Part shown: positions 7,383 through 15,079 of the stretch, in pieces
Layout: every line of letters starts with the position of its first letter
Position numbering within the stretch: the first letter of the stretch is position 1
NCBI GenBank assembly: GCA_002373875.1
Contig: DFKQ01000008.1
Coordinates: 10,809 to 33,285, forward strand
Direction of reading: 5' to 3'
Source of the DNA: Lachnospiraceae bacterium UBA3641
Lineage (GTDB): Bacteria; Bacillota; Clostridia; Lachnospirales; Lachnospiraceae
DNA length: 22,477 nt
The notes under the pieces: generated by a model
The model's input: the letters and a program-made list of their open reading frames with translations, nothing else
What the model was told of the DNA's origin: nothing
Database searches by the model: none
Translations under genes and position numbers: made by a program

Positions 7383-7692
7383 TGACAGAACTCTGAAACT
7401 ATTTCAAGGTATTTGAAGAACCGGTATTGATTTGCTGACTTGAAATTGTAAATTTCAGTGTGAACAGGTAAATTCCACCGATCTTTGAAAAATAGCTGTT
7501 TTTATATATTTTTAAGGCGAAATTTGACGCCAGTTGATATAATATATCTAACTTCCCACAAAAATATCTGGATTGAAGGCATAGTAAACAAGCCTTTGGA
7601 TGTTCGGTGTGCGAGACTGAATTCCACAGGCCACTTTTAAAAAATGTGTTTTAGTAGTTTCCAGTCTGACAGCAGATTTTGTGAGTAGTTGG
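7383..7692. other. AT-rich spacer with short inverted repeats, no gene
   Basis: No reading frame here looks protein-like. It holds a small palindrome (TGAAATT/AATTTCA, 7441-7457) and two copies of the decamer T(A/G)AATTCCAC (7469-7478 and 7618-7627). The decamer occurs inverted on the far side of the IS30 remnant (8260-8269), so this stretch probably includes the left end of that element. Confidence 0.5.
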
Positions 7693-8269
7693 TTAACGAG
7701 TGTAGCGTATCAGCTTAGGTGTCAGATTAACCTTGTCCGGGTCGATCGGCCTAAGCTGAAGCTTTTTTAAGAGAGCCTCGCCGTAACACTCAAGTGCCAT
7801 GTCATACGGTGTCCTTCCACCAAGGCTTTCGCGCGGAGTGGCGTTGATATGATTAACAATAAGGTTCACATCCCACTGCGTTAAGAACTCAAAACTGGTT
7901 CCTTTGGGGAGGACCATACGGAGTAAGGTGTGTGCATTTTCAACGCCGCCTTTCAGACCGCTGCGCATAGGTGTTCCTTTGCGATACCGATGATCCATCC
8001 TATGCAATTTTATCTCTTTTGAGATAGTTGTAGGATCCTTGCACAGATATCTGGCGATCTCTTTGAAAGCCAGCCCTTCATTAAGGGATTTTTCAATGTA
8101 CTTTCGGTCTTCCAGAGTAAGATGCTTCTGGTTGCCGGGTATATATCTGCTCATAGAGTCTCCTTCTACTGCTGCCAGAAGGTAGGCTGAGCGTAACACT
8201 AATATATGAACGAGTAAACTCCGTGTATATAGAGGTAAATTCCTCCCACCAAAGGGTGAGTGGAATTTA
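7618..8269 (-). mobile_element. IS30-family remnant with degenerate terminal repeats
   Basis: The internally deleted IS30 transposase lies between TGAATTCCAC at 7618-7627 and its near-perfect inverse GTGGAATTTA at 8260-8269 (9 of 10). A second candidate left end, TAAATTCCAC at 7469-7478, is an exact inverse of the right repeat and would make the element 801 nt. An imperfect hairpin (8237-8268) sits at the right end. Boundaries are tentative; no target duplication could be fixed. Confidence 0.5.
7693..8154 (-). pseudogene. IS30-family transposase with in-frame core deletion
   Basis: 153 aa from ATG 8154 (GAAGGAG 5-6 nt upstream). Residues 1-60 are the IS30 N-terminal helix-turn-helix (HLTLEDRKYIEKSLNEG, IARYLCKDPTTISKEIKLHR). 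At about residue 61-62 the sequence jumps to the C-terminal end of the family (PMRSGLKGGVENAHTLLRM, PKGTSFEFLTQWD, INATPRESLGGRTPYDMAL). Full IS30 transposases of this type run to 400 aa or so, so roughly 240 residues are missing, including the first two catalytic Asp residues; only the Glu of GGVENAH (E72) remains. The frame is kept through the junction and no stop interrupts it. It should not transpose, but could still bind IS30-end DNA. Confidence 0.85.
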
Positions 8270-8347
8270 AAAATTCAATTTTGGGTGTATTATGCTTTAT
8301 AGTTGTTATATAGATCCTAGCCTTAACCTTATGGTATGATAACCTAG

Positions 8348-8416
8348 GGGACGGAGTTAGTGGTTCATTACCGTTTGAATGAGACAAAAGAATCGTCCCT
8401 GTGTCATAGAAGGACG
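8348..8416. repeat. REP-like extragenic hairpin
   Basis: Outer arms GGGACG (8348-8353) and CGTCCC (8394-8399) enclose inner arms TCATT (8365-8369) and AATGA (8378-8382). A further GGACG (8412-8416) can pair with the CGTCC half. The stretch AATGAGACAAAAGAATCGTC followed by CCTGTGTC resembles a dispersed extragenic repeat I recall from many Clostridia. It lies in the leader of the YcxB-like gene. A related shorter copy is at 11170-11200. Confidence 0.6.
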
Positions 8417-8451
8417 ATGTATGTTTCGATTCAGGATGGGAGGTGAGAAGA

Positions 8452-9495
8452 ATGGATTTTGAAGTAAGCACACAATTTACACTGGATGAATTTATCGGGT
8501 TTCATCGTACATTAATGAGGAAGGTATCAAAGCTGCCTATAATTATGATCACAGGATTGATCATCATATTAGGTGAGACGATCTATGGATACTGTCGAGG
8601 TGGTATGGTAGTGGTCATAAGATTACTTCCGATAATTGCTGTATTTGTTGCGTTTTCGATTTTTACCATATGGTTTCGGGAACGACAAGCGGTTAAAATA
8701 TGGAAATCCAAAAATCTGACTAAGGACGAGGTAATAACATATCATTTTATGTCAGAAAGCCTGGAAGTATCAGGCGTAGGTTCCGATGGCATATATACTT
8801 ACAACAGGCTTTGGAGGCTTTTGGAAACGGATACACATTTTTACATGATGGTCTCGAACAATGCCGGTTTTATACTGCGAAAAGATGCCTGTACCAAAGA
8901 ACAGCAGGATTTTATCAGGGAAAAATGTGTCGGGCGAAGGAAAAATAAGGTGGCTGCGCAGGTAAGCCCCCCGCCCATACCTATGCAGGATGAAGGATTC
9001 GAAACGGACAATCGGGAAACGGAAGCGCCATTATTCACCGCAAAGACAAAGTATACTTTTAAAGAGCTGCTTAAGTTTAACATAGCGCTGGTAACAAAAT
9101 CGGTACGTACATATATAACTCTCGGCGTTGTTTTTGTGCTGATAACCGTATTCTTTTACTCTCAGTACGGATATCACGGACTGCGGTTGTCGCTTGCAGT
9201 AATAGCTCTGACAATCGGCCTTACAATCTTTTTAACATGGTTTGGGGTGTATCGCGGATGGAAGACCAATACACTTATGCAGAATTACGAAGAGAAATAT
9301 GAGTTTTACCGGGACAGGGTTGATACATTTGGAGTATCGGGTAAAACAGGCATTCCTTATGACAAGATTTATAAAATTAACGAAACCAAGCAGAATTTTT
9401 ATATCATGATCGCGACGAATCAGGGAATGATTTTGAACAAATCGGAATGTTCGGATGAATTGGTTGATTTTTTGAGGGATAAGAAAAAAGTATAA
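8452..9495 (+). CDS. Membrane protein with two tandem YcxB-like units
   Basis: 347 aa. ATG 8452 is chosen because GGGAGG (8438-8443) is 8 nt upstream; an in-frame GTG at 8443 overlaps that site. The protein is an internal duplication. Each half has a lead helix (TQFTLDEFIGFHRTLMRK / TKYTFKELLKFNIALVTK), two membrane segments (28-47 and 53-74; 221-236 and 244-265), then a soluble YcxB-like beta domain (96-160; 283-345). Matching blocks are YTYNRLWRLLETDTHFYMM and IPYDKIYKINETKQNFYIM, each followed by G-x-IL-x-K. A proline-rich linker (170-178) joins the halves. YcxB-like domains have no settled function. It starts a same-strand group running to 11092. Confidence 0.82.
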   Translation: MDFEVSTQFTLDEFIGFHRTLMRKVSKLPIIMITGLIIILGETIYGYCRGGMVVVIRLLPIIAVFVAFSIFTIWFRERQAVKIWKSKNLTKDEVITYHFMSESLEVSGVGSDGIYTYNRLWRLLETDTHFYMMVSNNAGFILRKDACTKEQQDFIREKCVGRRKNKVAAQVSPPPIPMQDEGFETDNRETEAPLFTAKTKYTFKELLKFNIALVTKSVRTYITLGVVFVLITVFFYSQYGYHGLRLSLAVIALTIGLTIFLTWFGVYRGWKTNTLMQNYEEKYEFYRDRVDTFGVSGKTGIPYDKIYKINETKQNFYIMIATNQGMILNKSECSDELVDFLRDKKKV

Positions 9496-9522
9496 TTGTT
9501 TGCTATTAAGGAGAGTGACATA

Positions 9523-9945
9523 ATGACACCAAAAGAAGAATGTGAAGTACTGTTGGATAAGATTTTGCCTGCCGCAGAGAATCTGCTGAAGAAGAACGGA
9601 GAGTTTTATCCGATTGGAGCTGTTATGAATGCTAATGATAAAATTACATTTACGGCTGTTGACGATGATAAAGAGTATCCCTTACCAGAAGATATGATAA
9701 CGAAACTGTGTGAGGTACATAAAACACAGGCTGACAATAATGAGATAAAGGTAAGTGGGATCGCATGGAATGCCGGTGTACAAGATCCGGATGGGAGAAA
9801 TCAGGATGCTATTGTCGTAAGCTTGGAACATAGAGATAACTATTCGGTTATTATTTGTGAGCCATATAAGAAAGGATTTTTTAAAAAAGTATCTTTCGGT
9901 AATATTTTTGCCTTGGAAGGTAGAAATGATGTTTGGAAAAAATAA
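9523..9945 (+). CDS. Conserved hypothetical protein, 140 aa
   Basis: Start ATG 9523 is set by AAGGAG (9508-9513), 9 nt upstream; a TTG at 9496 would begin directly after the upstream stop without a site. The protein is acidic and soluble, without signal peptide or membrane segment. It opens with an amphipathic helix (KEECEVLLDKILPAAENLL), followed by KKNGEFYPIGAVM, a central IKVSGIAWNAG, then DAIVVSLEHRDNYSVIICEPY and a short C-terminal strand region. I recognise this pattern (EFYP-x-G, DAI-x-V-x-LEH, PY) as a widespread family of small unknown proteins but can name no function. It is separated by 27 nt from the YcxB-like gene, so co-transcription is likely. Confidence 0.78.
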   Translation: MTPKEECEVLLDKILPAAENLLKKNGEFYPIGAVMNANDKITFTAVDDDKEYPLPEDMITKLCEVHKTQADNNEIKVSGIAWNAGVQDPDGRNQDAIVVSLEHRDNYSVIICEPYKKGFFKKVSFGNIFALEGRNDVWKK

Positions 9946-9994
9946 TGAGTCAGACTCAGGAAAAGGGAAAAATCAGGATTGATAAGTGTAGATG

Positions 9995-10102
9995 ATGAAG
10001 AAAACCAGTTTTAACTATAGGGCTTCAATAAAAGCTAATCTTGGTAAAGCTGCAATTATAAATAGGGTTTTGTATTCCATAAGAAATGCGATTATTTTTT
10101 GA
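9995..10102 (+). CDS. Possible 35-aa small protein
   Basis: An ATG at 9995 (another at 9992 in frame) opens a 35-codon frame ending at TGA 10100-10102. The peptide is basic and amphipathic (NYRASIKANLGKAAIINRVL) and lies in the gap between two same-strand genes, 22 nt before the next start. The upstream AGGATTGATAAG is a poor, distant ribosome binding site. It may be a leader peptide, a gene remnant or chance. Confidence 0.25.
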   Translation: MKKTSFNYRASIKANLGKAAIINRVLYSIRNAIIF

Positions 10103-10123
10103 AGATAGTTAAAAAAGAAAATC

Positions 10124-11092
10124 ATGGATGGGATAATCATAAAGAAGAAAAAATGGCAAATAATAGGTTTGGTGTGGGGTCTTATATTCGGTGGACTGTT
10201 TATTTGTATGGGTATGAGCCTTGGCAGCAAAGATTTAGGTATTGTAATCTTTAATGCCGCTGCGGGGATATTGGTTGCGGTTTTCAGTATAGTGTCCCTG
10301 TGTATACAAAAGAAAGTATTTATTCATTTGGATGATGAAGGGATAAATGCCTTTTGTCATTACGGATTATCGCTTAATTGCTGCTATGATGATATAAAAG
10401 AAGTTAGTCTTGATCCGAATGATCACAGTCACATGAAGCTTCGGCTGAAAAACGGAAGGAGATACTCCGTTTTTCATATCCGGAATTATGTTGAGATATA
10501 TCGGTTTATCCTGAACAGAATTGATGATCCGGTAAGAAAGGATATTTCTGTAAATAATTCTGAAGAGATTGTTAACAATATAAGGTCAGAGAAGAAAAAA
10601 GAATCGGTATTTTTAGCGGGAGCGGTCATTTTGATCATGGTGTTTACGATGATAGTGATCCGCTTTTTAAATGGCCGGGAGGTTGCCGAGCTTGACAGGG
10701 CAGATAAAACGGTTTTCTACTGTATTACAGGATTTGCAGCAATCATCTATGTGTGCGGTCTTGTGTGGGGAAACAATCACAGAAAGAGAATGCAGGAACT
10801 GCAGAAAAAAAGCGAAGGATTTCAATCGATCATGCTTAAGGCATCATACGTAAATCATAACAGATGCATTGCCATGTTTCTTGATGATATGGCATTGCCG
10901 GCGCTCAGGGTTCTGGTATTCGGATATCCCAATTCCGAATCTGTTTTTTGCCGGCTTGAGACCCTTAACGGAGATTATAAGGTTGTAAAATGTGTAGAAT
11001 CAGAAATATTTGACAACTATGAAGAATTGGAGAAGGCGTATCATCTGAACGAACTTATAAAGGTGGATGTTTCGGATGATAAAAGCTTGTGA
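10124..11092 (+). CDS. Four-segment membrane protein with PH-like domain
   Basis: 322 aa. Membrane segments are predicted at about 12-30, 39-62, 161-181 and 196-216. Between the pairs, residues 66-134 (IHLDDEGINAFCHYGLSLNC, YDDIKEVSL, LKNGRRYSVFHIRNYVEIYRFI) have the alternating strand pattern plus final helix of a bacterial PH-like (bPH/YcxB-type) domain. The C-terminal ~100 residues form a second soluble domain of unknown type (VLVFGYPNSESVFCRLETLN, then an acidic tail). The pair-of-helices plus beta-domain layout echoes the duplicated YcxB-like protein upstream. The ribosome binding site is weak (AAAGAA). No function is assigned. Confidence 0.75.
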   Translation: MDGIIIKKKKWQIIGLVWGLIFGGLFICMGMSLGSKDLGIVIFNAAAGILVAVFSIVSLCIQKKVFIHLDDEGINAFCHYGLSLNCCYDDIKEVSLDPNDHSHMKLRLKNGRRYSVFHIRNYVEIYRFILNRIDDPVRKDISVNNSEEIVNNIRSEKKKESVFLAGAVILIMVFTMIVIRFLNGREVAELDRADKTVFYCITGFAAIIYVCGLVWGNNHRKRMQELQKKSEGFQSIMLKASYVNHNRCIAMFLDDMALPALRVLVFGYPNSESVFCRLETLNGDYKVVKCVESEIFDNYEELEKAYHLNELIKVDVSDDKSL

Positions 11093-11169
11093 CTGCAGAA
11101 CTGTTTGTATGAAGGAGAATAAATGAATATATAAAAATCGAAAAGCACGGTTATTCGTGAGGTAATGGG

Positions 11170-11200
11170 TAGTGGTTTACTAAACCTGTCCCCGTGACTC
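11170..11200. repeat. Short REP-like fragment next to the araC stop
   Basis: TAGTGGTTTACTA and TGTCCCCGTGACTC match parts of the 8348-8416 element (TTAGTGGTTCATTA and CGTCCCTGTGTCA). It contains its own small hairpin, GGTTT-ACT-AAACC (11174-11186). It abuts the 3' end of the AraC-type gene (stop 11203-11205). Confidence 0.45.
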
Positions 11201-11202
11201 TG

Positions 11203-12090
11203 CTACTGCCTGCCTGACACCTTGGAGGCGCGGGACTGACCCAGCATGCCTGCAGCCATGGAGTAATCCATTCCGCGGCAGTCGGAGGGAGACTTACCGA
11301 AATGTCTCTTGAAGGCCTTGGAGAATGTAAACGTATCAGTGTACCCGACGGCTTCGGCTATCTCGGATACACTGAGTTTATTTTCGGACAAAAGCTTGAT
11401 GGCCATCTTCATCCTGTAGGTAAGAAGGTATTCCTGAAGCGAATATCCGGTCGCTTCCTTGAAAAGACGTGTCAGATAGCTCCTGTTAAGCCCAAGGGCT
11501 AAGGCTATGTTCTCGACCTTAACATGCTCCGAGTACTTAAGCTGTATATACGAGATAACATTCTTAACATATAAAAGGGCATTGTCATAAGAAGTATCCT
11601 GAGCGGAAGAAGCATATCGTATCATGTAATCGCATATCTTATACAGATTCCCTATACAGTAATACTGCCTTGAATAGTTATCCAGGATATCCCTTGCAAG
11701 GTCCTCGATCTTATCGGCACATGCCACCGGTGTAAAAACGGGATGTGAGGGTGTAAGACCTGCTTCCTTAAGGATAAGGGGTATCTTGGGACCGCCTATG
11801 TGGAACCAGATATATTCCCAGGGATCATCCTTATCGGCCTGATAGAAGGTCTTGGTATCTGAGGGTATAAGAAAGGTCTGGTGAGGACCGACATCATACT
11901 GCCTGCCGTTTAAGCGGATCATCCCATGACCGTTAACAACAAAATGCAGGATTATACGGTTCTTTACATGGTGTGTATAGGAATACAGCGGATCGCACTT
12001 ATTGCTCCCCATCTCATACAGGTAAAAGTCATCCGAATCCCCGTAATTAACAAACTTGCAAAAGTCACAACCAATAAGCTCGTTTGGCAT
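11203..12090 (-). CDS. AraC-family regulator, likely of the alpha-galactoside system
   Basis: 295 aa from ATG 12090, which has GGAGG 6 nt upstream (the in-frame ATG at 12105 precedes that site and is not used). The N-terminal half is a cupin-like sugar-sensing domain (NRIILHFVVNGHGMIRLNGR, then GPHQTFLIPSDTKTFYQAD, WEYIWFHIGG). The C-terminal ~95 residues hold two AraC-type helix-turn-helix units (VENIALALGLNRSYLTRLFK and VSEIAEAVGYTDTFTFSKAF, then FGKSPSDCR). It closely resembles MsmR/RafR-type activators and is divergent from the GH36 gene across 180 nt, so it is expected to activate that gene when raffinose/melibiose-type sugars are present. The last ~20 residues beyond the usual end run toward a REP-like fragment. 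Confidence 0.92.
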   Translation of the reverse strand: MPNELIGCDFCKFVNYGDSDDFYLYEMGSNKCDPLYSYTHHVKNRIILHFVVNGHGMIRLNGRQYDVGPHQTFLIPSDTKTFYQADKDDPWEYIWFHIGGPKIPLILKEAGLTPSHPVFTPVACADKIEDLARDILDNYSRQYYCIGNLYKICDYMIRYASSAQDTSYDNALLYVKNVISYIQLKYSEHVKVENIALALGLNRSYLTRLFKEATGYSLQEYLLTYRMKMAIKLLSENKLSVSEIAEAVGYTDTFTFSKAFKRHFGKSPSDCRGMDYSMAAGMLGQSRASKVSGRQ

Positions 12091-12190
12091 AACACACCTC
12101 CACATGTCATAATGCTACTTACACATTATAAGATATATGTCAAATTTTGACATCAAAAAATCAAAAAAAACCATTAGTTTTTCGAAATAA

Positions 12191-12244
12191 CGGGAATATA
12201 CTTTATAGTACCTTTAATTGATTGCAAACGGAACTATACTTTAT
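12191..12244 (+). promoter_or_regulatory. Direct-repeat operator and promoter of the alpha-galactosidase gene
   Basis: Two 16-nt direct repeats, CGGGAATATACTTTAT (12191-12206) and CGGAACTATACTTTAT (12229-12244), agree at 14 of 16 positions and start 38 nt apart. Direct repeats between a divergent AraC-type gene and its target are the classic activator site layout. Each contains TATACT, and the second could be the -10 box (12235-12240) with no good -35, as expected for an activator-dependent promoter. GAAAGGG (12257-12263) is the ribosome binding site of the gene at 12271. Confidence 0.6.
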
Positions 12245-12270
12245 TAACCGACTGATGAAAGGGTTTACGA

Positions 12271-14469
12271 ATGAACATAATTTGGAATAAAACATCCGGT
12301 CATTTTCATTTGTATAACGACAGGATCAGCTATATCATCGGGGTTGCCATAAACGGGGAACTTACGAACCTCTATTACGGCAAGAAGATCCATGAGAAGG
12401 ATGACTTTTCATATATCACCTTCCGCATGGGCATGCCCAATATAGTGGTGGATGCTGATACCGAGTCTTATTCAATGGAACTTAACTGTCAGGAGTACCC
12501 TTCCTTTGGCACAACGGATTTCGGAACGCCGGCTTATGAGATCGAAACGGAGAACGGCTCAAGGGTCTCTTCATTTGTCTATAAGAGTCATACCATAAGT
12601 AAAGGTAAGAAGGGTATAAAGGGCCTTCCGGCCACATATGCCGATGCCGGTGAAGCCATGACACTGGAGATCCTGCTTGAAGATGAAGCAGCTTCCATGA
12701 CCCTTACTCTTTCCTATACGATCTTCGATAAGTATCCGGTTATCGCAAGACATGCCGAATTTGCCTATACCGGAAGTTCTAAAGTAAGGATCACGAGGGC
12801 GCTCTCATGCTGCCTTGACCTTCCCGATCAGGACTATGAGATGATGCAGTTCGACGGAGCATGGGCAAGGGAGAGGATCCCGATGGTAAGAAAGCTTGGG
12901 AACGGAATGACCTCGATCTCATCGATGCGCGGAGTATCAAGTGCCAATCATAACCCCTTTATTATAATAAAGAGGCCGAACACGGATGACTTTAACGGAC
13001 AGGCATACGGATTCTCACTTGTATACAGCGGTAACTTCCTTGCGGGAGCTGAAGGCAGCACCCATGGAAGGCTGAGGATACTTATGGGTATAAATCCGGA
13101 GAGGTTTACATGGATGCTTAAGGAAGGTGAAACCTTTGAGACGCCCGAGGTTGTCATGGCAATGACAGACCGTGGTCTCAATGATCTTTCGCAGACATAC
13201 CACAGGCTTTTTAACAACAACCTGGTAAGGGGTAAGTGGAAGAATGAACCGCGTCCCATCTTAAATAACAACTGGGAAGCCACCTTTATGGATTTTACCG
13301 AAGAGAAGATACTAAAGATAGCAAGGAAAGCCGGGGATGCGGGTGTAGAGCTCTTTGTTCTCGATGACGGGTGGTTCGGAGAGAGAAATGACGATTTTGC
13401 GGGCCTTGGAGACTGGGTGGAGAATCCGAAGAAGCTTCCTCAGGGTATTGCCGGACTTGCCAGGAAGATAAATGCAATGGGGCTTAAGTTCGGCTTCTGG
13501 ATAGAACCTGAGATGGTCAATCCCGACTCCAATCTCTACAGGAGGCATCCGGACTGGGTGCTGTCCGTACCGGGCAGGAAGTCATCCCTTGGCAGGCACC
13601 AGCTTGTGCTTGATTTTTCAAGGGAAGAGGTAGTGGATCATATATACGGAATGCTATATAAGATCTTAAAGGATGCACCTGTAAGCTATATAAAATGGGA
13701 TATGAACAGATCATTGACGGAGGTGTTCAGCGCAGGTGCTGACTCCTGTGAGCAGGGAATGATCTACCATAAATATGTGCTTGGTGTATACAGCCTCTAC
13801 TCAAGGCTTATAGAAGCCTTCCCGGATATACTCTTTGAGTCATGTTCATCGGGTGGTAACAGGTTCGATGCCGGAATGCTCTATTACGCACCCCAGGCCT
13901 GGTGTTCGGATAACACGGATGCCATTGACAGGCTTCGGATCCAGTACGGGACATCTTACGGTTATCCGATAGTATCGATAGGATCGCATGTATCCGCAAT
14001 TCCAAACCAGCAGACAGGCAGGAGCGTATCGATAGGAACAAGGGCCAATGTTGCTTATTTTGGAACATTCGGCTACGAGCTTGACCTTAATGAGATAAGC
14101 GATGAAGAATTTGAAGAGGTTAAGGGACAGATTGAATTCATGAAGAAATACCGTGAACTTATACAATACGGTGATTTCTACAGGTTAAGGTCTCCCTTTG
14201 AGGCTGACCAGACCGCCTGGATGGTGGTATCGCAGGATAAGAGGAAGGCTATAGTGGGTTTCTACTGCTTAAGGTCCAATGTCAATACGCTTCCCGGATT
14301 CTTGAGGCTTGCGGGACTTGATAAGGATATCCTCTATAGAATGGAGGGAAGGGACTATTACGGCGATGAGCTCATGAACATGGGCATAACGCTCTCGGAA
14401 TTCTATAAGAAGGGATTTACCATCTCCGAAGATTATGCGTCCTTTGTGACGGTCATTGAAGCAGTATGA
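12271..14469 (+). CDS. Alpha-galactosidase, glycoside hydrolase family 36
   Basis: 732 aa, standard GH36 length, no signal peptide, so cytosolic. It removes terminal alpha-1,6-galactose from melibiose, raffinose and related oligosaccharides. Order: N-terminal beta-sandwich (~1-330), catalytic TIM barrel (~330-640), C-terminal beta domain. Key motifs: FVLDDGWFGERNDD, GFWIEPEMV, KWDMNR with the nucleophile D477, CSSGGNRFD, and CSDNTDAIDR with acid/base D547; both positions fit the family. It is known as aga, rafA or melA in different species. The divergent AraC-type gene and the direct repeats upstream suggest induction by its substrate. Downstream, the expected sugar ABC transporter is reduced to fragments, so uptake must come from elsewhere or the enzyme acts on other substrates. 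Confidence 0.95.
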   Translation: MNIIWNKTSGHFHLYNDRISYIIGVAINGELTNLYYGKKIHEKDDFSYITFRMGMPNIVVDADTESYSMELNCQEYPSFGTTDFGTPAYEIETENGSRVSSFVYKSHTISKGKKGIKGLPATYADAGEAMTLEILLEDEAASMTLTLSYTIFDKYPVIARHAEFAYTGSSKVRITRALSCCLDLPDQDYEMMQFDGAWARERIPMVRKLGNGMTSISSMRGVSSANHNPFIIIKRPNTDDFNGQAYGFSLVYSGNFLAGAEGSTHGRLRILMGINPERFTWMLKEGETFETPEVVMAMTDRGLNDLSQTYHRLFNNNLVRGKWKNEPRPILNNNWEATFMDFTEEKILKIARKAGDAGVELFVLDDGWFGERNDDFAGLGDWVENPKKLPQGIAGLARKINAMGLKFGFWIEPEMVNPDSNLYRRHPDWVLSVPGRKSSLGRHQLVLDFSREEVVDHIYGMLYKILKDAPVSYIKWDMNRSLTEVFSAGADSCEQGMIYHKYVLGVYSLYSRLIEAFPDILFESCSSGGNRFDAGMLYYAPQAWCSDNTDAIDRLRIQYGTSYGYPIVSIGSHVSAIPNQQTGRSVSIGTRANVAYFGTFGYELDLNEISDEEFEEVKGQIEFMKKYRELIQYGDFYRLRSPFEADQTAWMVVSQDKRKAIVGFYCLRSNVNTLPGFLRLAGLDKDILYRMEGRDYYGDELMNMGITLSEFYKKGFTISEDYASFVTVIEAV

Positions 14470-14524
14470 CATTAAGAGGCTCACAAAATGACATCAAAAC
14501 TTCACAAAAAACCATACACTTAAG

Positions 14525-14610
14525 ATGGGTTGCGGCGGACAGACAGCAGCACCTGCAGCAGAGGCACCTGCGGCTGAAGCTCACGCTGAGGAAGCAGAAG
14601 CACCTAAGGT
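14525..14610 (+). pseudogene. Fragment: N-terminus of a sugar-binding lipoprotein
   Basis: Frame 14525 reads MGCGGQTAAPAAEAPAAEAH and on to EAEAPK, the lipobox cysteine and Ala/Glu-rich linker that begins the mature part of Gram-positive extracellular solute-binding lipoproteins. The hydrophobic signal core that should precede the Cys is missing, and the match ends near 14608, where the frame shifts into another piece. Confidence 0.7.
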
Positions 14611-14690
14611 AAGCAGTATGCGGTTCCCAAGGATATTGATACCATCGCTCTGTGGTACAATAAGACCATCTTCGATGAGATGGGTGTTGC
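14608..14690 (+). pseudogene. Fragment: central part of a sugar-binding protein
   Basis: In a second frame (14608) the DNA encodes GKQYAVPKDIDTIALWYNKT followed by IFDEMGVA. This is the conserved hinge-region block of MalE/MsmE-type carbohydrate-binding proteins (YAVPxDxDTxALWYNKxxF). About a hundred residues expected between this and the lipoprotein start are absent, and the piece ends abruptly at ~14690. Confidence 0.75.
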
Positions 14691-14948
14691 AAGTCAGCCA
14701 TGGTTGCCCTCGGTATCTTTACGGCGGTCTTTGCCTACAAGGACTTTATGTGGCCCATGATCGTGTGTCCCGACAACAGGGCAACTACACTTGCATCGGC
14801 TCTTGCCAAGATGAACGGCCAGTATCAGCAGAAGTATCCGGAACTTATGATGGCAGCTCTGATATCCTGTGTTCCGATGATAATAATCTATATTATATTC
14901 CAGAAGCAGTTTATCGAAGGGATCGCAAAATCCGGAGGCAAGCTGTAA
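14691..14948 (+). pseudogene. Fragment: C-terminal end of a MalG/MsmG-type sugar ABC permease
   Basis: In the third frame, KSAMVALGIFTAVFAYKDFM, then the membrane segment MMAALISCVPMIIIYIIF, and the ending QKQFIEGIAKSGGKL with TAA at 14946-14948, match the last ~85 residues of MalG-type permeases. The conserved EAA loop and earlier helices are missing. The remainder of the binding protein, the first permease and most of this permease have been deleted. The three fragments together mark a collapsed alpha-galactoside transport operon downstream of the GH36 gene. Confidence 0.78.
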
Positions 14949-15027
14949 AACAAAGGATCCGGGAGATGATCTTAAAGGACCGGCTTCGCATCGAAGAACC
15001 GTCACGGCACTGACAAGGCATTTGATA

Positions 15028-15074
15028 AACCTCATGATCTATGATATCTTTTAGGCATAGATCGTGAGGTTTTT
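15028..15074 (+). terminator. Long hairpin with T tract; 3' arm overlaps next gene's RBS
   Basis: AACCTCATGATCTAT (15028-15042) pairs with ATAGATCGTGAGGTT (15057-15071), 15 bp with one T-G wobble, followed by TTTTT (15070-15074). It would end transcription from the alpha-galactosidase operon. The 3' arm contains GAGG (15066-15069), the only ribosome binding site visible for ATG 15080. Confidence 0.75.
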
Positions 15075-15079
15075 ACTGT

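Noticed and set aside
8199..8471. 90-aa minus-strand frame between the IS30 remnant and the YcxB-like gene
   Set aside because: It spans the REP-like hairpin and element end, has no ribosome binding site, and shows no domain-like pattern.
9946..9958. Perfect palindrome TGAGTC-A-GACTCA after the 140-aa gene
   Set aside because: Too short for a terminator, no T tract, and single; could be chance or a minor protein site.
14525..15013. 162-aa open frame after the alpha-galactosidase
   Set aside because: It is a chimera: only the first ~28 residues are protein-like; the rest is out-of-frame reading of binding-protein and permease fragments.
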